DNA of 64,000 nt from Mycobacterium palustre (GTDB lineage: Bacteria > Actinomycetota > Actinomycetes > Mycobacteriales > Mycobacteriaceae), in NCBI RefSeq assembly GCF_002101785.1, contig NZ_LQPJ01000127.1, positions 62,001 through 126,000 on the forward strand, in the 5' to 3' direction. A program made the position numbers and the translations under genes. Position 1 is the first letter of the stretch; every line of letters begins with the position of its first letter. This document shows, one piece after another, positions 8,829 to 19,909 of this stretch. The notes beneath the pieces are model-generated. The model was not told the origin of the DNA, did no database searches, and worked only from the letters and a program-made list of their open reading frames with translations.

Positions 8829-10106
8829 GTGACCACTACTCAGCACGACGCCTATGACGACTTCGACCGTCAGCGGCTGGTACCCGAAGCGCCGAAGACG
8901 GCGGGTCTGCCCGGGACCGAGGGCCAGCACCGCACCGACTTCGCGCGCGACCGGGCCCGGGTGTTGCACAGCGCGGCGCTACGCCGGCTGGCCGACAAGA
9001 CGCAGGTGGTCGGCCCGCGCCAGGGGGACACCCCGCGCACCCGCTTGACGCACTCGCTGGAGGTCGCCCAGATCGGGCGCGGAATGGCGGTGGGGTTGGG
9101 CTGCGACCTCGACCTGGTGGAGCTGGCCGGCCTGGCCCACGACATCGGGCACCCGCCGTACGGCCACAACGGCGAGCGCGCGCTCGACGAGTTCGCGGCG
9201 GCGCACGGCGGCTTCGAAGGCAACGCGCAAAACTTTCGCATCCTGACCAGCCTGGAGCCCAAAGTGCTTGACGCACAAGGCAACAGCGCGGGCTTGAACC
9301 TGACCCGGGCGTCCCTGGACGCGGTCACCAAATATCCGTGGACCCGTGACGAGGGGCTCGCGGAAGGCAGGGCGAAGTTCGGCTTCTACGAGGAGGATCG
9401 CCAGCCGGCGGCCTGGGTGCGCCAGGGGGCGCCGGCGGACCGGACCTGCCTGGAGGCCCAGGTGATGGACTGGGCCGACGACGTGGCGTATTCGGTCCAC
9501 GACGTCGAGGACGGCGTCGTCTCCCAGCGCATCGACCTGCGCGTGCTGGCCGACGACGACGAGGTGGCCGCGCTGGCCAGGCTGGGCGAAAACGAATTCC
9601 CGCGGGTCAGCGCAGGCGACCTGATGGCGGCCGCGCGCCGGCTGTCGGGGCTGCCGGTGGTCGCCGCCGTCGGCAAGTACGACGCCACGCTGGCGGCGTC
9701 GGTCGCGCTCAAGCGCCTGACCAGTGAACTGGTCGGCAGGTTCGCCTCGGCCGCCATCGCGACCACGCGGGCGGCCGCCGGTGCCGGGCCCCTGGTGCGC
9801 TACCGCGCCGACCTGCAGGTCCCCGACCTGGTGCGCGCCGAGGTCGCCCTGCTGAAAATTCTGGCGTTGCAGTTCATCATGTCGGACCCGCGGCACCTGG
9901 AAACCCAAGCGCGGCAACGCGAACGCATCCACCGGGTGGCGCACTGGCTGCACGCCGGGGCCCCCCGCACGCTCGATCCGGTATTTGCTGCGGCGTTCAA
10001 CGCCGCTGCCGACGACCGCGCCCGGCTGCGGGTCATCGTCGACCAGATCGCGTGCTATACCGAGGGCCGGCTGGAGCGCATCGACGTCCGGCAGGCAAGC
10101 GGTTAG
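8829..10106 (+). CDS. dgt: deoxyguanosinetriphosphate triphosphohydrolase-like protein
   Basis: A 425-residue HD-superfamily phosphohydrolase. The HD motif is clear ([16 protein letters not shown]), with an earlier metal histidine in [13 protein letters not shown] and a later aspartate in [16 protein letters not shown]. dGTPases release tripolyphosphate from dGTP and help set dNTP pools. The GTG at 8829 is the start. It is encoded directly upstream of the sodC-like gene and dnaG, and the dgt-dnaG linkage is conserved in mycobacteria. Confidence 0.93.
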   Translation: MTTTQHDAYDDFDRQRLVPEAPKTAGLPGTEGQHRTDFARDRARVLHSAALRRLADKTQVVGPRQGDTPRTRLTHSLEVAQIGRGMAVGLGCDLDLVELAGLAHDIGHPPYGHNGERALDEFAAAHGGFEGNAQNFRILTSLEPKVLDAQGNSAGLNLTRASLDAVTKYPWTRDEGLAEGRAKFGFYEEDRQPAAWVRQGAPADRTCLEAQVMDWADDVAYSVHDVEDGVVSQRIDLRVLADDDEVAALARLGENEFPRVSAGDLMAAARRLSGLPVVAAVGKYDATLAASVALKRLTSELVGRFASAAIATTRAAAGAGPLVRYRADLQVPDLVRAEVALLKILALQFIMSDPRHLETQARQRERIHRVAHWLHAGAPRTLDPVFAAAFNAAADDRARLRVIVDQIACYTEGRLERIDVRQASG

Positions 10107-10121
10107 CGCTACGCTCCCGTC

Positions 10122-10730
10122 ATGACCAAACTCACCGGCGTTGCCACCCTGTTGCTGTCGCTTCCCGTCGTGGCCGTGAGCGCGTGCAGCTCGCCCCAGC
10201 ATGCGAGCACCCAGCCGGGCACCACACCCGGGATCCACAGCGATTCCCCCGCCTCGTCGGCGACATCGAGCGCCGCAGCCCCCGGCCCGGGCGCGCTGTC
10301 GGCGCAGCTGAAAACGGCCGACGGCCGCGAAGTGGCCACGGCCACCTTCGATTTCGCCAACGGCTACGCGACCATCACCGTCAAGACGACCGCGGCCGGC
10401 ATCCTGACGCCGGGTCTGCACGCGATGCACATCCACGCCGTCGGCAAATGCGAGCCCAACTCGGTGGCACCCACCGGGGGCCCGCCCGGCAACTTCCTGT
10501 CGGCCGGCGGCCACTTCCAGGCGCCCGGACACACCGGGATGCCCGAAAGCGGCGACCTGACGTCGCTCGAGGTGCGTCAGGACGGCTCCGGCTACCTGGT
10601 GACGACGTCCGACGCGTTCACCAGGGACCAGCTGCTGGCCGGCGAGAAGACCGCGCTGATGATTCACGGCGCCGAGGACACCCCGGGCGCGGCGGACCGC
10701 ATCGCGTGTGGGGTGATCGGGACGGGCTAG
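10122..10730 (+). CDS. sodC: Cu/Zn superoxide dismutase-like lipoprotein
   Basis: A 202-residue protein with a lipoprotein signal ending at Cys22 (VVAVSACSS). A Cu/Zn SOD fold follows: copper-ligand pair in [15 protein letters not shown], further ligand in GGHFQAPGH, conserved SGDLTSL, a late histidine in [10 protein letters not shown] and the arginine/cysteine end DRIACGVIG. Compared with M. tuberculosis SodC as I remember it, about 20 residues of the last loop (after MIHGAED) are missing. It would remove superoxide at the outer face of the membrane. Because the loop deletion lies close to the active-site channel, activity is likely but not certain. Confidence 0.88.
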   Translation: MTKLTGVATLLLSLPVVAVSACSSPQHASTQPGTTPGIHSDSPASSATSSAAAPGPGALSAQLKTADGREVATATFDFANGYATITVKTTAAGILTPGLHAMHIHAVGKCEPNSVAPTGGPPGNFLSAGGHFQAPGHTGMPESGDLTSLEVRQDGSGYLVTTSDAFTRDQLLAGEKTALMIHGAEDTPGAADRIACGVIGTG

Positions 10731-10757
10731 CCGCCGCGGTCGTCTTACACTGGGCCG

Positions 10758-12671
10758 ATGGCTGGCCGGATCCCCGATCGTGACATCGCGGCGATCCGCG
10801 AACGGGTCCGCATCGAGGAAGTCGTCGGCGACTACGTGCAATTGCGGCGCGCCGGGGCCGACTCGCTGAAGGGGCTGTGCCCGTTCCACAACGAGAAGTC
10901 GCCGTCGTTCCATGTGCGCCCCAACCACGGCCACTTTCACTGCTTCGGCTGCGGCGAGGGCGGCGACGTCTACGCGTTCGTCCAGAAGATCGAGCATGTC
11001 AGCTTCGTCGAGGCGGTGGAGCTGCTCGCCGACCGGATCGGCCACACGATCAGCTACACCGGCCCGGCCACCAGCGTGCAGCGCGACCGCGGCAGCCGCA
11101 GCAGGCTCGTCGCGGCCAACGCGGCCGCCGCCGAGTTCTACGCCGCGGCGCTGCAGTCCGACGAGGCGGCACCGGCCCGCCAGTACCTGACCGAGCGCAA
11201 CTTCGACGCCGAGGCGGCCCGCCGTTTCGGCTGCGGGTTCGCGCCGTCCGGCTGGGACTCGCTGACGAAACATCTGCAGCGCAAGGGCTTCGAATACAAG
11301 GAACTCGAGGCCGCGGGGCTGTCGCGGGAGGGACGGCGCGGCCCGATGGACCGCTTCCACCGTCGCCTGCTGTGGCCGATCCGCTCGCCGGCGGGCGAGG
11401 TGATCGGGTTCGGCGCCCGGCGGCTGTTCGACGACGACCCGATGGAGGCCAAGTACCTCAACACGCCCGAGACGCTGCTGTACAAGAAGTCGTCGGTGAT
11501 GTTCGGGATCGACCTGGCCAAGCGCGACATCGCCAAGGGGCACCAGGCCGTCGTCGTCGAGGGCTACACCGACGTGATGGCGATGCACCTGGCCGGGGTC
11601 ACCACCGCCGTCGCCTCCTGCGGCACCGCGTTCGGCGACGAGCACCTGGCCATGCTGCGCCGCCTCATGATGGACGACAGCTTCTTTCGCGGCGAGCTGA
11701 TCTACGTGTTCGACGGCGACGCCGCCGGCCGCGCCGCGGCGATCAAGGCCTTCGACGGCGAGCAGAACCTGGCCGGCCAGTCGTTCGTCGCCGTCGCCCC
11801 GGACGGCATGGACCCCTGCGACCTGCGGCTGAAGTCGGGCGACGCGGCGCTGCGCGACCTGGTCGCCCGGCGAACCCCGTTGTTCGAGTTCGCCATTCGC
11901 ACCACGCTCGCCGAGATGGACCTGGAAAGCGCCGAGGGCAGGGTCGCCGCGCTGCGTCGCTGCGTGCCCATGGTGGGCCGGATCAAGGACCCCACGCTGC
12001 GCGACGAGTACGCCCGCCAGCTCGCCGGCTGGGTCGGATGGGACGACGTCGCACAGGTCATCGGCCGGGTGCGCTCCGAGGCCAAGAAATCCAAGGCGCC
12101 GGTCCGGGTCTCGGGCAACGTCGGCGGGGGCGGGAGGGCTTCGGCCGCGGCGGCGCCGGCCCGGCCCGCCGCCACGCGCCCCGATCCGCGCGACCCGACC
12201 CTGTGGCCCCAGCGGGAGGCGCTCAAGTCGGCGCTGCAGTACCCGGCGCTGGCCGGGCCGGTGTTCGACACGCTGACCGTCGAAAGCTTCACCCACCCCG
12301 GCTACGGGGCCGTGCGCGCGGCCATCGAGGCGGCCGGGGGAACCTCGAGCGGCCTCACCGGGGCGGAGTGGATCGAGGCGGTGCGCCAGCAGACCACGTC
12401 GGCCCTGACCGCGAGCCTGATCAGCGAGCTAGGGGTGGAGGCGGTGGCGGTCGACGACGACAAGCTGCCGCGCTACATCTCCGGCGTGCTGGCTCGCCTG
12501 CAGGAAGTGTGGATGGGCCGCCAGATCGCCGAGGTGAAGTCCAAGCTGCAGCGGATGTCGCCGATCGAGCAGGGCGACGAGTATCACGCGCTGTTCGGTG
12601 ACCTGGTCGCGATGGAGGCGTATCGGCGCAGCCTGCTGGAGCAGGCTAGCGGCGACGATCTGACGGTGTGA
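10758..12671 (+). CDS. dnaG: DNA primase
   Basis: A 637-residue primase that makes RNA primers at the replication fork. The N-terminal CHC2 zinc ribbon is at about residues 40-65 (CPFHNEKSPSFH then HCFGCGEGGD). The TOPRIM core includes VVVEGYTDVMAMH (catalytic Glu) and YVFDGDAAGR (DxD). A C-terminal helicase-binding domain starts near residue 470 after an Ala/Pro linker. The length is normal for the genus. The 3' end overlaps the convergent small membrane gene by 26 bases. Confidence 0.97.
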   Translation: MAGRIPDRDIAAIRERVRIEEVVGDYVQLRRAGADSLKGLCPFHNEKSPSFHVRPNHGHFHCFGCGEGGDVYAFVQKIEHVSFVEAVELLADRIGHTISYTGPATSVQRDRGSRSRLVAANAAAAEFYAAALQSDEAAPARQYLTERNFDAEAARRFGCGFAPSGWDSLTKHLQRKGFEYKELEAAGLSREGRRGPMDRFHRRLLWPIRSPAGEVIGFGARRLFDDDPMEAKYLNTPETLLYKKSSVMFGIDLAKRDIAKGHQAVVVEGYTDVMAMHLAGVTTAVASCGTAFGDEHLAMLRRLMMDDSFFRGELIYVFDGDAAGRAAAIKAFDGEQNLAGQSFVAVAPDGMDPCDLRLKSGDAALRDLVARRTPLFEFAIRTTLAEMDLESAEGRVAALRRCVPMVGRIKDPTLRDEYARQLAGWVGWDDVAQVIGRVRSEAKKSKAPVRVSGNVGGGGRASAAAAPARPAATRPDPRDPTLWPQREALKSALQYPALAGPVFDTLTVESFTHPGYGAVRAAIEAAGGTSSGLTGAEWIEAVRQQTTSALTASLISELGVEAVAVDDDKLPRYISGVLARLQEVWMGRQIAEVKSKLQRMSPIEQGDEYHALFGDLVAMEAYRRSLLEQASGDDLTV

Positions 12672-12936
12672 GTGCCGCGTCGGCCGGCCGCTCGGCAAGG
12701 GTCTGCTCGCCGCGATCCATCACGGCCGTCCCGTCGTCGATAGCGGCCACGGTGACAAAACCGGTGTCCGGGGAGATCGAGTTCGCGATCTTGCGGCGGC
12801 CGCGTTCGATCACCGACTTGGCCAGGGGGCTGCTGGTCAGCGCGCGATAGGTGCCGACGAGCTGCTCGTATCGGCGCCGGCCGGCCTTCGCGCCCAGCAC
12901 GTAACCCAGTCCAAGCACCACGACATATCGGATCAA
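12646..12936 (-). CDS. small membrane protein, Rv2342-like
   Basis: A 96-residue protein starting with a hydrophobic helix (RYVVVLGLGYVLGAKAG) followed by a basic amphipathic segment (RRRYEQLVGTYRAL). The TTG at 12936 is preferred because GGGAGGA lies 5 bases upstream on the minus strand and the Rv2342-type sequence begins at this point; an in-frame ATG at 12966 would add ten residues. It resembles YtxH-like small anchored proteins. The function is unknown. It lies between dnaG and tRNA-Asn as in M. tuberculosis. Confidence 0.75.
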   Translation of the reverse strand: MIRYVVVLGLGYVLGAKAGRRRYEQLVGTYRALTSSPLAKSVIERGRRKIANSISPDTGFVTVAAIDDGTAVMDRGEQTLAERPADAALTPSDRRR

Positions 12937-13078
12937 AGCGTTCCTCCCGACGATCGATGGCTCCATCCTGCCTCACGCGGGCGGGTGCTTGCGCGTCGAT
13001 CCGGGATGGAGGTGGCCCCTTCCCTCTACTTGGGTTCGGGCGAGCCAGTACGCTAGAGTCGTCCCGCGATCGGGTTAG

Positions 13079-13151
13079 TCCCCTGTAGCTCAATTGGCAG
13101 AGCGTTCGGCTGTTAACCGATAGGTTCCTGGTTCGAGTCCAGGCGGGGGAG
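13079..13151 (+). tRNA. tRNA-Asn (GTT)
   Basis: A cloverleaf of 73 bases. The acceptor stem pairs TCCCCTG with CGGGGGA (one T-G pair), the anticodon loop is CTGTTAA with anticodon GTT, and the T arm is CCTGG/TTCGAGT/CCAGG. The discriminator is G and CCA is not encoded. It lies just downstream of the dnaG region, the same position as asnT in M. tuberculosis. Confidence 0.97.
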
Positions 13152-13176
13152 CAAAGCTTCGGCCGAGCCATGTCGG

Positions 13177-13458
13177 TCACAGCAAGTAGGTCAGACCCCA
13201 CTCCTTTTCCGCGGCAAGGCGCGCCTCGGTGACGCCGATCTCCGTTTCGGCCTCGCCGCTGGCCAGGGCCACCAACGCCGCGGCGAGCCTGAACAGCGGC
13301 ACGTGCTGCCGCTCGCTGGCGGCCAGCAGCTCCCGAAACGCGGCCTGGGTACTGCACCTGCGCCAGCCGACGAGTATCCCTACCGCCGTATCGAGAGCTC
13401 GACTGGTTTGCTGACGGCTCACGTCCAACTGTTGCCGGCTGGCAAGACTTTCCATCAT
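13177..13458 (-). CDS. stand-alone ANTAR-domain protein
   Basis: A 93-residue protein whose residues about 20-70 (ALDTAVGILVGWRRC through LFRLAAALVAL) match the three-helix ANTAR fold, which binds paired hairpins in leader RNA and prevents termination. There is no receiver or GAF sensor domain, so how it would be switched is not visible. AAAGGGGTGG lies upstream of the ATG at 13458. A perfect -10 (TATAAT, complement of 13480-13485) lies 22 bases before the start. It is close to the cysE-cysK operon but is not co-transcribed with it: cysE ends at 13707 and 250 bases intervene. Confidence 0.78.
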   Translation of the reverse strand: MMESLASRQQLDVSRQQTSRALDTAVGILVGWRRCSTQAAFRELLAASERQHVPLFRLAAALVALASGEAETEIGVTEARLAAEKEWGLTYLL

Positions 13459-13479
13459 TGCGGACCACCCCTTTTGTGA

Positions 13480-13485
13480 ATTATA
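13480..13485 (-). promoter_or_regulatory. -10 box of the ANTAR gene
   Basis: The minus strand reads TATAAT, an exact -10 hexamer, 22 bases upstream of the ATG at 13458. No good -35 lies 17 bases further up. Confidence 0.5.
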
Positions 13486-13634
13486 TTGTGACGCAACGCG
13501 ATAGCGCATCGGATGCTCATCGCACCCCCGGTGGGAATCGACGCTCGAACGTCGAAAGCCGTCAGCAAGACCGACAACAGCGCCCGGCGCAGCGGCGCGT
13601 CGCGGCGAAACGCCCTCGGGCCTGTGGCATGGCA

Positions 13635-13647
13635 CCACTATAGGGCA
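13635..13647 (-). promoter_or_regulatory. shared CCACTATAGGGCA element, copy 1
   Basis: The 13-mer CCACTATAGGGCA occurs here and again at 16837-16849 with similar flanks (GCATG a few bases to the left in both). On the minus strand it contains TATAGT, a TANNNT -10 pattern. It is 177 bases upstream of the ANTAR gene, in the gap between that gene and the end of cysE. Confidence 0.4.
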
Positions 13648-13706
13648 TCGGGGCCGGGTGGCTATCACCAAATTGTTTGGCTCACAAGGGATTTAAACCT
13701 TGATCG

Positions 13707-14390
13707 TCAGATGGAGAAGTCCTCGCCGTGCCACACCCCGGCCTCCGGTGGGCGGATCACGCGGCCGGTCTGCGTGCCGTCGTTCAACGCCTCCAGCCGG
13801 GCCACCCTGGTCAGCAGGGACTGCAGGCTCACACCGACCAGGTCGGGCATCATCGAGTCGTCCGGGCTGCCCCGGCCGGCCCGGCTGATCACCTGGCCAG
13901 GGACCCCCACCACCACGGAACTGGACGGCACCGGCTTGACCACTACGGCGTTGGCGCCGATCCGGCTGTCGTCGCCGATCTTGATCGCGCCGAGGACCTT
14001 GGCCCCGGCGCCGATGGTCACGCGGTCGCCGACGGTGGGGTGGCGCTTTCCAGTGTCCGTGCCGCTGCCGCCGAGGGTGACGCCGTGGTACAGCGTGACG
14101 TCCTCGCCGACCTCGGCCGTCTCGCCGATCACCACGCCGGTCGCATGGTCGATGAACAGACCCGGGCCGAGGACGGCGCCCGGATGGATGTCGACCCCGG
14201 TCAGGACGCGGGTGAGCTCCGCGAACGCCCGGGCGGCGAGCCGGAATCCGCGGTTCCACAGCCGATGGCTGATCCGGTGGCCCCAGATGGCGTGCACGCC
14301 CGGGTACGCGACGATGACCTGCAGCGTGGTCGGCCGGGCGGGGTCCCGCTCCCGGGCCGCCCGGATGTCCCGCCGCATGGCCGCGAGCAT
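13707..14390 (-). CDS. cysE: serine O-acetyltransferase
   Basis: A 227-residue enzyme that transfers acetyl from acetyl-CoA to serine, giving O-acetylserine for cysteine synthesis. The left-handed beta-helix with hexapeptide repeats is plain ([19 protein letters not shown], then [11 protein letters not shown] and [22 protein letters not shown] in part). The catalytic His of the DIHPGA motif is present. The ATG at 14390 starts 2 bases after the cysK stop, so the two are coupled. It is the last gene of the leftward TQXA-cysK-cysE operon. Confidence 0.95.
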   Translation of the reverse strand: MLAAMRRDIRAARERDPARPTTLQVIVAYPGVHAIWGHRISHRLWNRGFRLAARAFAELTRVLTGVDIHPGAVLGPGLFIDHATGVVIGETAEVGEDVTLYHGVTLGGSGTDTGKRHPTVGDRVTIGAGAKVLGAIKIGDDSRIGANAVVVKPVPSSSVVVGVPGQVISRAGRGSPDDSMMPDLVGVSLQSLLTRVARLEALNDGTQTGRVIRPPEAGVWHGEDFSI

Positions 14391-14392
14391 GG

Positions 14393-16628
<2,236 letters not shown>

Positions 16629-17013
16629 GGCTGGTCGATCTTCCTGGAAACTGGCCAAAATTTGACGGGGCGCTCACAGCCGGCCGGACGGGCCAATGCC
16701 CAATCCGATTACGGGTAAAGCGCGTGGATTTCTACAGCGTCAGCAGCATTAGGAAATCAACGACAGCAACAACAACAGCCCAGGACGACGCGGCGCGAAG
16801 GAATGAAGCGCGGCAGTGCGGCTTGTTGCATGCGCCCCACTATAGGGCAGGTCCGCATTTGGGCGGTTCTACCCCCTTCGGCTCACCGCCGTGGTAAACC
16901 GTTCGCCCCTCGCCTGCCATCACCTAGGCTCGGCGCGCGGACGCAGCCACAGTGGGCGATCATGGACCCACCGCACCCGCTGCCGTGTTCGGCCAAGCAA
17001 CGGAAGGATCAGG
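16629..17013. other. divergent control region, TQXA-like gene / encapsulin
   Basis: 385 bases without a gene between two divergent operons. It contains the second CCACTATAGGGCA element (16837-16849), a CAACA-rich stretch near 16760-16780, and GGAAGGA at 17002-17008, the ribosome binding site of the encapsulin gene. Promoters for both directions must lie here; I cannot place the encapsulin promoter. Confidence 0.6.
16837..16849 (-). promoter_or_regulatory. shared CCACTATAGGGCA element, copy 2
   Basis: Identical over 13 bases to 13635-13647, in the same orientation and at a similar distance (208 bases) upstream of a minus-strand gene. Its minus strand carries TATAGT. It may be a promoter or operator of the TQXA-cysK-cysE operon. 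Confidence 0.4.
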
Positions 17014-17937
17014 ATGACGTCGGCTCAAAACGAGTCCCAGGCCCTCGGCGACCTCGGCGCCCGGCAACTCGCCAACGCCACCAAGACCGTCCCGCAGCTG
17101 TCGACCATCACGCCGCGGTGGTTGCTGCATCTGCTCAGCTGGGTGCCGGTGGAAGCGGGGTTGTACCGGGTGAACCGCGTAATCAATCCGGAGCGGGTCG
17201 CGATCAAGGCCGAAGCCGGTGCGGGCACCGAGGAACCGCTCCCTGAAACCTACGTCGACTACGAGACGAGCCCGCGCGAATACACGCTGCGCAGCATTTC
17301 CACCCTGGTCGACATCCATACCCGGGTCTCCGACCTGTACTCCAGCCCGCACGACCAGATCGCCCAGCAATTGCGGCTGACCATCGAGACGATCAAGGAG
17401 CGCCAGGAGTTCGAACTGGTCAACAGCCCCGAATACGGGCTGCTCGCGCAGGCGACGCCCGAGCAGACGATCGAGACGCTGGCCGGGGCCCCAACGCCCG
17501 ACGACCTGGACGCGCTGATCACCAAGGTCTGGAAGACGCCCAGCTTTTTCCTCACCCACCCGCTCGGCATCGCCGCGTTTGGCCGCGAGGCCACCTACCG
17601 GGGCGTGCCACCGCCCGTCGTCAGCCTGTTCGGTGCGCAGTTCATCACCTGGCGCGGCATCCCACTGATCCCGTCTGACAAGGTGCCGGTGGAAGACGGC
17701 AAGACCAAGTTCGTCCTGGTGCGCACCGGCGAGGAACGCCAGGGCGTCGTGGGCCTGTTCCAGCCGGGCTTAGTTGGCGAGCAGGCACCGGGCCTGTCGG
17801 TGCGGTTCACCGGCATCAACCAGTCGGCCATCGCGACCTACCTGGTCACGCTGTACACGTCCCTGGCCGTGCTCACCGACGACGCGCTGGCCGTGCTCGA
17901 CGGTGTCGCCGTGGACCAGTTCCATGAGTACAAGTGA
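17014..17937 (+). CDS. family 2A encapsulin shell protein (major membrane protein I type)
   Basis: A 307-residue HK97-fold shell protein, the length I recall for MMP-I of M. leprae and M. avium. It lacks the cyclic-nucleotide-binding insertion of family 2B, which makes it family 2A. Recognisable parts are PRWLLHLLSWVPVEAGLYRVNRV near the N-terminus (given in part), the E-loop region YVDYETSPREY, and the C-terminal SVRFTGINQSAIATYLVTLY. Such proteins assemble into closed icosahedral compartments in the cytosol; the 'membrane protein' name is historical. The ATG at 17014 follows GGAAGGA. Its last 14 bases overlap the start of a cysteine desulfurase, the established cargo type of family 2A. Confidence 0.92.
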   Translation: MTSAQNESQALGDLGARQLANATKTVPQLSTITPRWLLHLLSWVPVEAGLYRVNRVINPERVAIKAEAGAGTEEPLPETYVDYETSPREYTLRSISTLVDIHTRVSDLYSSPHDQIAQQLRLTIETIKERQEFELVNSPEYGLLAQATPEQTIETLAGAPTPDDLDALITKVWKTPSFFLTHPLGIAAFGREATYRGVPPPVVSLFGAQFITWRGIPLIPSDKVPVEDGKTKFVLVRTGEERQGVVGLFQPGLVGEQAPGLSVRFTGINQSAIATYLVTLYTSLAVLTDDALAVLDGVAVDQFHEYK

Positions 17938-19909
17938 GTACCGAGCGGTAGACGCCGAAAGCGACCTGCCGATCAGCGCCGCCGAACTCGCGGCGCTGGC
18001 CAGCCAGCTGTACGCGGCCAGCATCCGGCCGGGTCCCGACAGCCCACCGCAGACGGCGCCGGTGGCCCCACGCGGCGGCGTGCCGGACACGACGGCGGTG
18101 ACCTCGGCGGGCCAGACTGCGGCGGGCACCGCCGACGTGTACCCGGCTCCGCTCCCGCCCCTCGGCGTCACCGACATCTACGTTCCGGCGCCGACGTCGC
18201 CCGGGCCCGAAGCGCCGCCGCAGACGGTGCCCGTGGCCCCGCGCGGCGGTGTGCCCGACGTCACCGCCGGGACTTCGGCCGGGCGGGCGGCCGCCGGCGC
18301 GGCCGACGTGTATCCGTCGCCGGTCCCGGCGCTCGACGTCACGGACATTTACGTTCAGGCGCCGACGTCGCCCGGGCCCGAAGCGCCGCCGCAGACGGTG
18401 CCCGTCGCCCCGCGCGGCAGTGTGCCCGACGCGACGGCGGCGCCGTCGGTCGACGGCCTCACCGATCCCTACCTCCGGCCTGATGATGTGAGCGCGTTCG
18501 CGGTGCCCACCCACGGCATTGTCCCCACCGTGCCGGGCTGGCCACCCCAGGCACCGTCGGTGAGCGATCTGGGGTGGTCGGCCGCCGCGCCCGCCAGCCC
18601 GCATGCACCCGCCGGCGATGAGCACAACTACTACTTCCTGACCGCGGCCGAGCCGGTGCCGTCCTTGCCGGACGAGCACGAGGTGTTCGATGTCAACGCG
18701 ATCCGGGCGGATTTCCCGATCCTCAATGAGACCGTCAACGGAAAGCCGCTGATCTGGTTCGACAACGCCGCGACCACGCAGAAGCCGCAGGCGGTCATCG
18801 ACCGGCTAGCGTATTTCTACGTCCACGAGAACTCCAACATCCACCGCGCCGCACACGAATTGGCGGCTCGGGCCACCGATGCCTACGAGGAAGCGCGCGA
18901 CACGGTCCGTCGGTTCATCGGCGCCGCCAGGGACGAAGAGATCGTGTTCGTGCGCGGCACCACCGAAGCGATCAACCTGGTGGCTCATGCATGGGGCGGC
19001 AAGCATCTGCAACCCGGCGACGAGATCGTCATCACCCACCTCGAGCACCACGCCAACATCGTTCCCTGGCAACTGATTTCACAGAAGACGGGCGCTATTC
19101 TCAAGGTGGCGCCGGTGGACGACGCCGGCAACCTGTTGTTGAGCGAATTCGAGGAGCTGCTTGGTCCGCGGACGAAGCTGGTGGCGGCCAGCCAGGTGTC
19201 CAACGCCCTGGGCACCGTAGTCCCGGTGGACAAGGTCGTTGAATTGGGCCACCGCTACGGTGCGCGGGTCCTGATCGACGCCGCCCAGTCGATCCAGCAT
19301 CTACCCGTCAACGTTTCGGAGCTCGGCGCCGACTTCCTGGTGTTCTCCGGGCACAAGATCTACGGCCCCACCGGGATCGGCGTCCTCTACGGCACCGAGG
19401 AAGCCCTGACCGAGACACCGCCGTGGCAGGGCGGTGGCCACATGATCGCAGATGTCACACTGGAACGCTCGCTGTATCAAGGGATTCCAAGCAAGTTCGA
19501 GGCAGGCACCGGCAACATCGCCGACGCCATCGGGCTGGCGGAGGCGTTGCGCTACGTGGAGCGGTTGGGTGTCGAGCGCATCGCTGCCTATGAGCACAAC
19601 CTGTTGGACTACGCGACGCCGCGGCTGGCCGACATCCCCGGTGTCCGCCTGGTGGGCACGGCGACCGAGAAGGCCAGCGTGTTGTCCTTCGTGTTGGCGG
19701 GCCACGAGCCGCTGGAAGTGGGCAAGGCGCTCAACGCCGAAGGCATCGCGGTGCGCGCGGGTCATCACTGCGCGCAGCCGGTCCTGCGGCGCCTCGGGCT
19801 GGAGGCCACCGTGCGCCCGTCGTTCGCGTTCTACAACACAATCGAGGAGATCGACGTCTTCCTGCGGGCGGTGCGCCGAATCGCTGAGGGCGGCACCAAC
19901 GTCGGCTGA
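17924..19909 (+). CDS. encapsulated cysteine desulfurase (SufS type) with repetitive cargo arm
   Basis: A protein of 661 residues in two parts. Residues about 1-250 are a Pro/Ala/Thr-rich, probably disordered arm with a 57-residue tandem repeat; residues about 251-661 are a complete SufS-type PLP desulfurase. The PLP lysine is Lys478 (FSGHKIYGPTG), the persulfide cysteine is Cys616 (RAGHHCAQP), and the PLP-stacking His lies in THLEHHANIVPW. Cysteine is converted to alanine plus enzyme-bound sulfane sulfur. In characterised family 2A systems the N-terminal extension directs the enzyme into the shell; here that is inferred from the 14-base gene overlap and the extension. The ATG at 17924 is used because it begins the arm. 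No SufU/SufE partner is encoded nearby. Confidence 0.9.
   Translation: MSTSEYRAVDAESDLPISAAELAALASQLYAASIRPGPDSPPQTAPVAPRGGVPDTTAVTSAGQTAAGTADVYPAPLPPLGVTDIYVPAPTSPGPEAPPQTVPVAPRGGVPDVTAGTSAGRAAAGAADVYPSPVPALDVTDIYVQAPTSPGPEAPPQTVPVAPRGSVPDATAAPSVDGLTDPYLRPDDVSAFAVPTHGIVPTVPGWPPQAPSVSDLGWSAAAPASPHAPAGDEHNYYFLTAAEPVPSLPDEHEVFDVNAIRADFPILNETVNGKPLIWFDNAATTQKPQAVIDRLAYFYVHENSNIHRAAHELAARATDAYEEARDTVRRFIGAARDEEIVFVRGTTEAINLVAHAWGGKHLQPGDEIVITHLEHHANIVPWQLISQKTGAILKVAPVDDAGNLLLSEFEELLGPRTKLVAASQVSNALGTVVPVDKVVELGHRYGARVLIDAAQSIQHLPVNVSELGADFLVFSGHKIYGPTGIGVLYGTEEALTETPPWQGGGHMIADVTLERSLYQGIPSKFEAGTGNIADAIGLAEALRYVERLGVERIAAYEHNLLDYATPRLADIPGVRLVGTATEKASVLSFVLAGHEPLEVGKALNAEGIAVRAGHHCAQPVLRRLGLEATVRPSFAFYNTIEEIDVFLRAVRRIAEGGTNVG
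18022..18475 (+). repeat. 57-codon tandem repeat in the desulfurase arm
   Basis: A 171-bp unit is present about 2.6 times. The segments beginning near 18190 and 18361 are almost identical at DNA level, and a more diverged unit starts near 18022. Each unit encodes PGPEAPPQT(V/A)PVAPRG(G/S)VPD followed by ADVYP and TDIYV motifs. The near-identity of the second and third units indicates recent duplication or gene conversion. Confidence 0.9.

Noticed and set aside
8979-12296. A 1105-codon open frame antisense to dgt, sodC and dnaG
   Set aside because: It crosses three real genes with recognisable motifs on the other strand, and the composition is typical of a GC shadow.
18022-18475. Possible CRISPR array or non-coding repeat
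   Set aside because: The repeats are 171 bp, in frame, and encode a regular Pro-rich protein arm.
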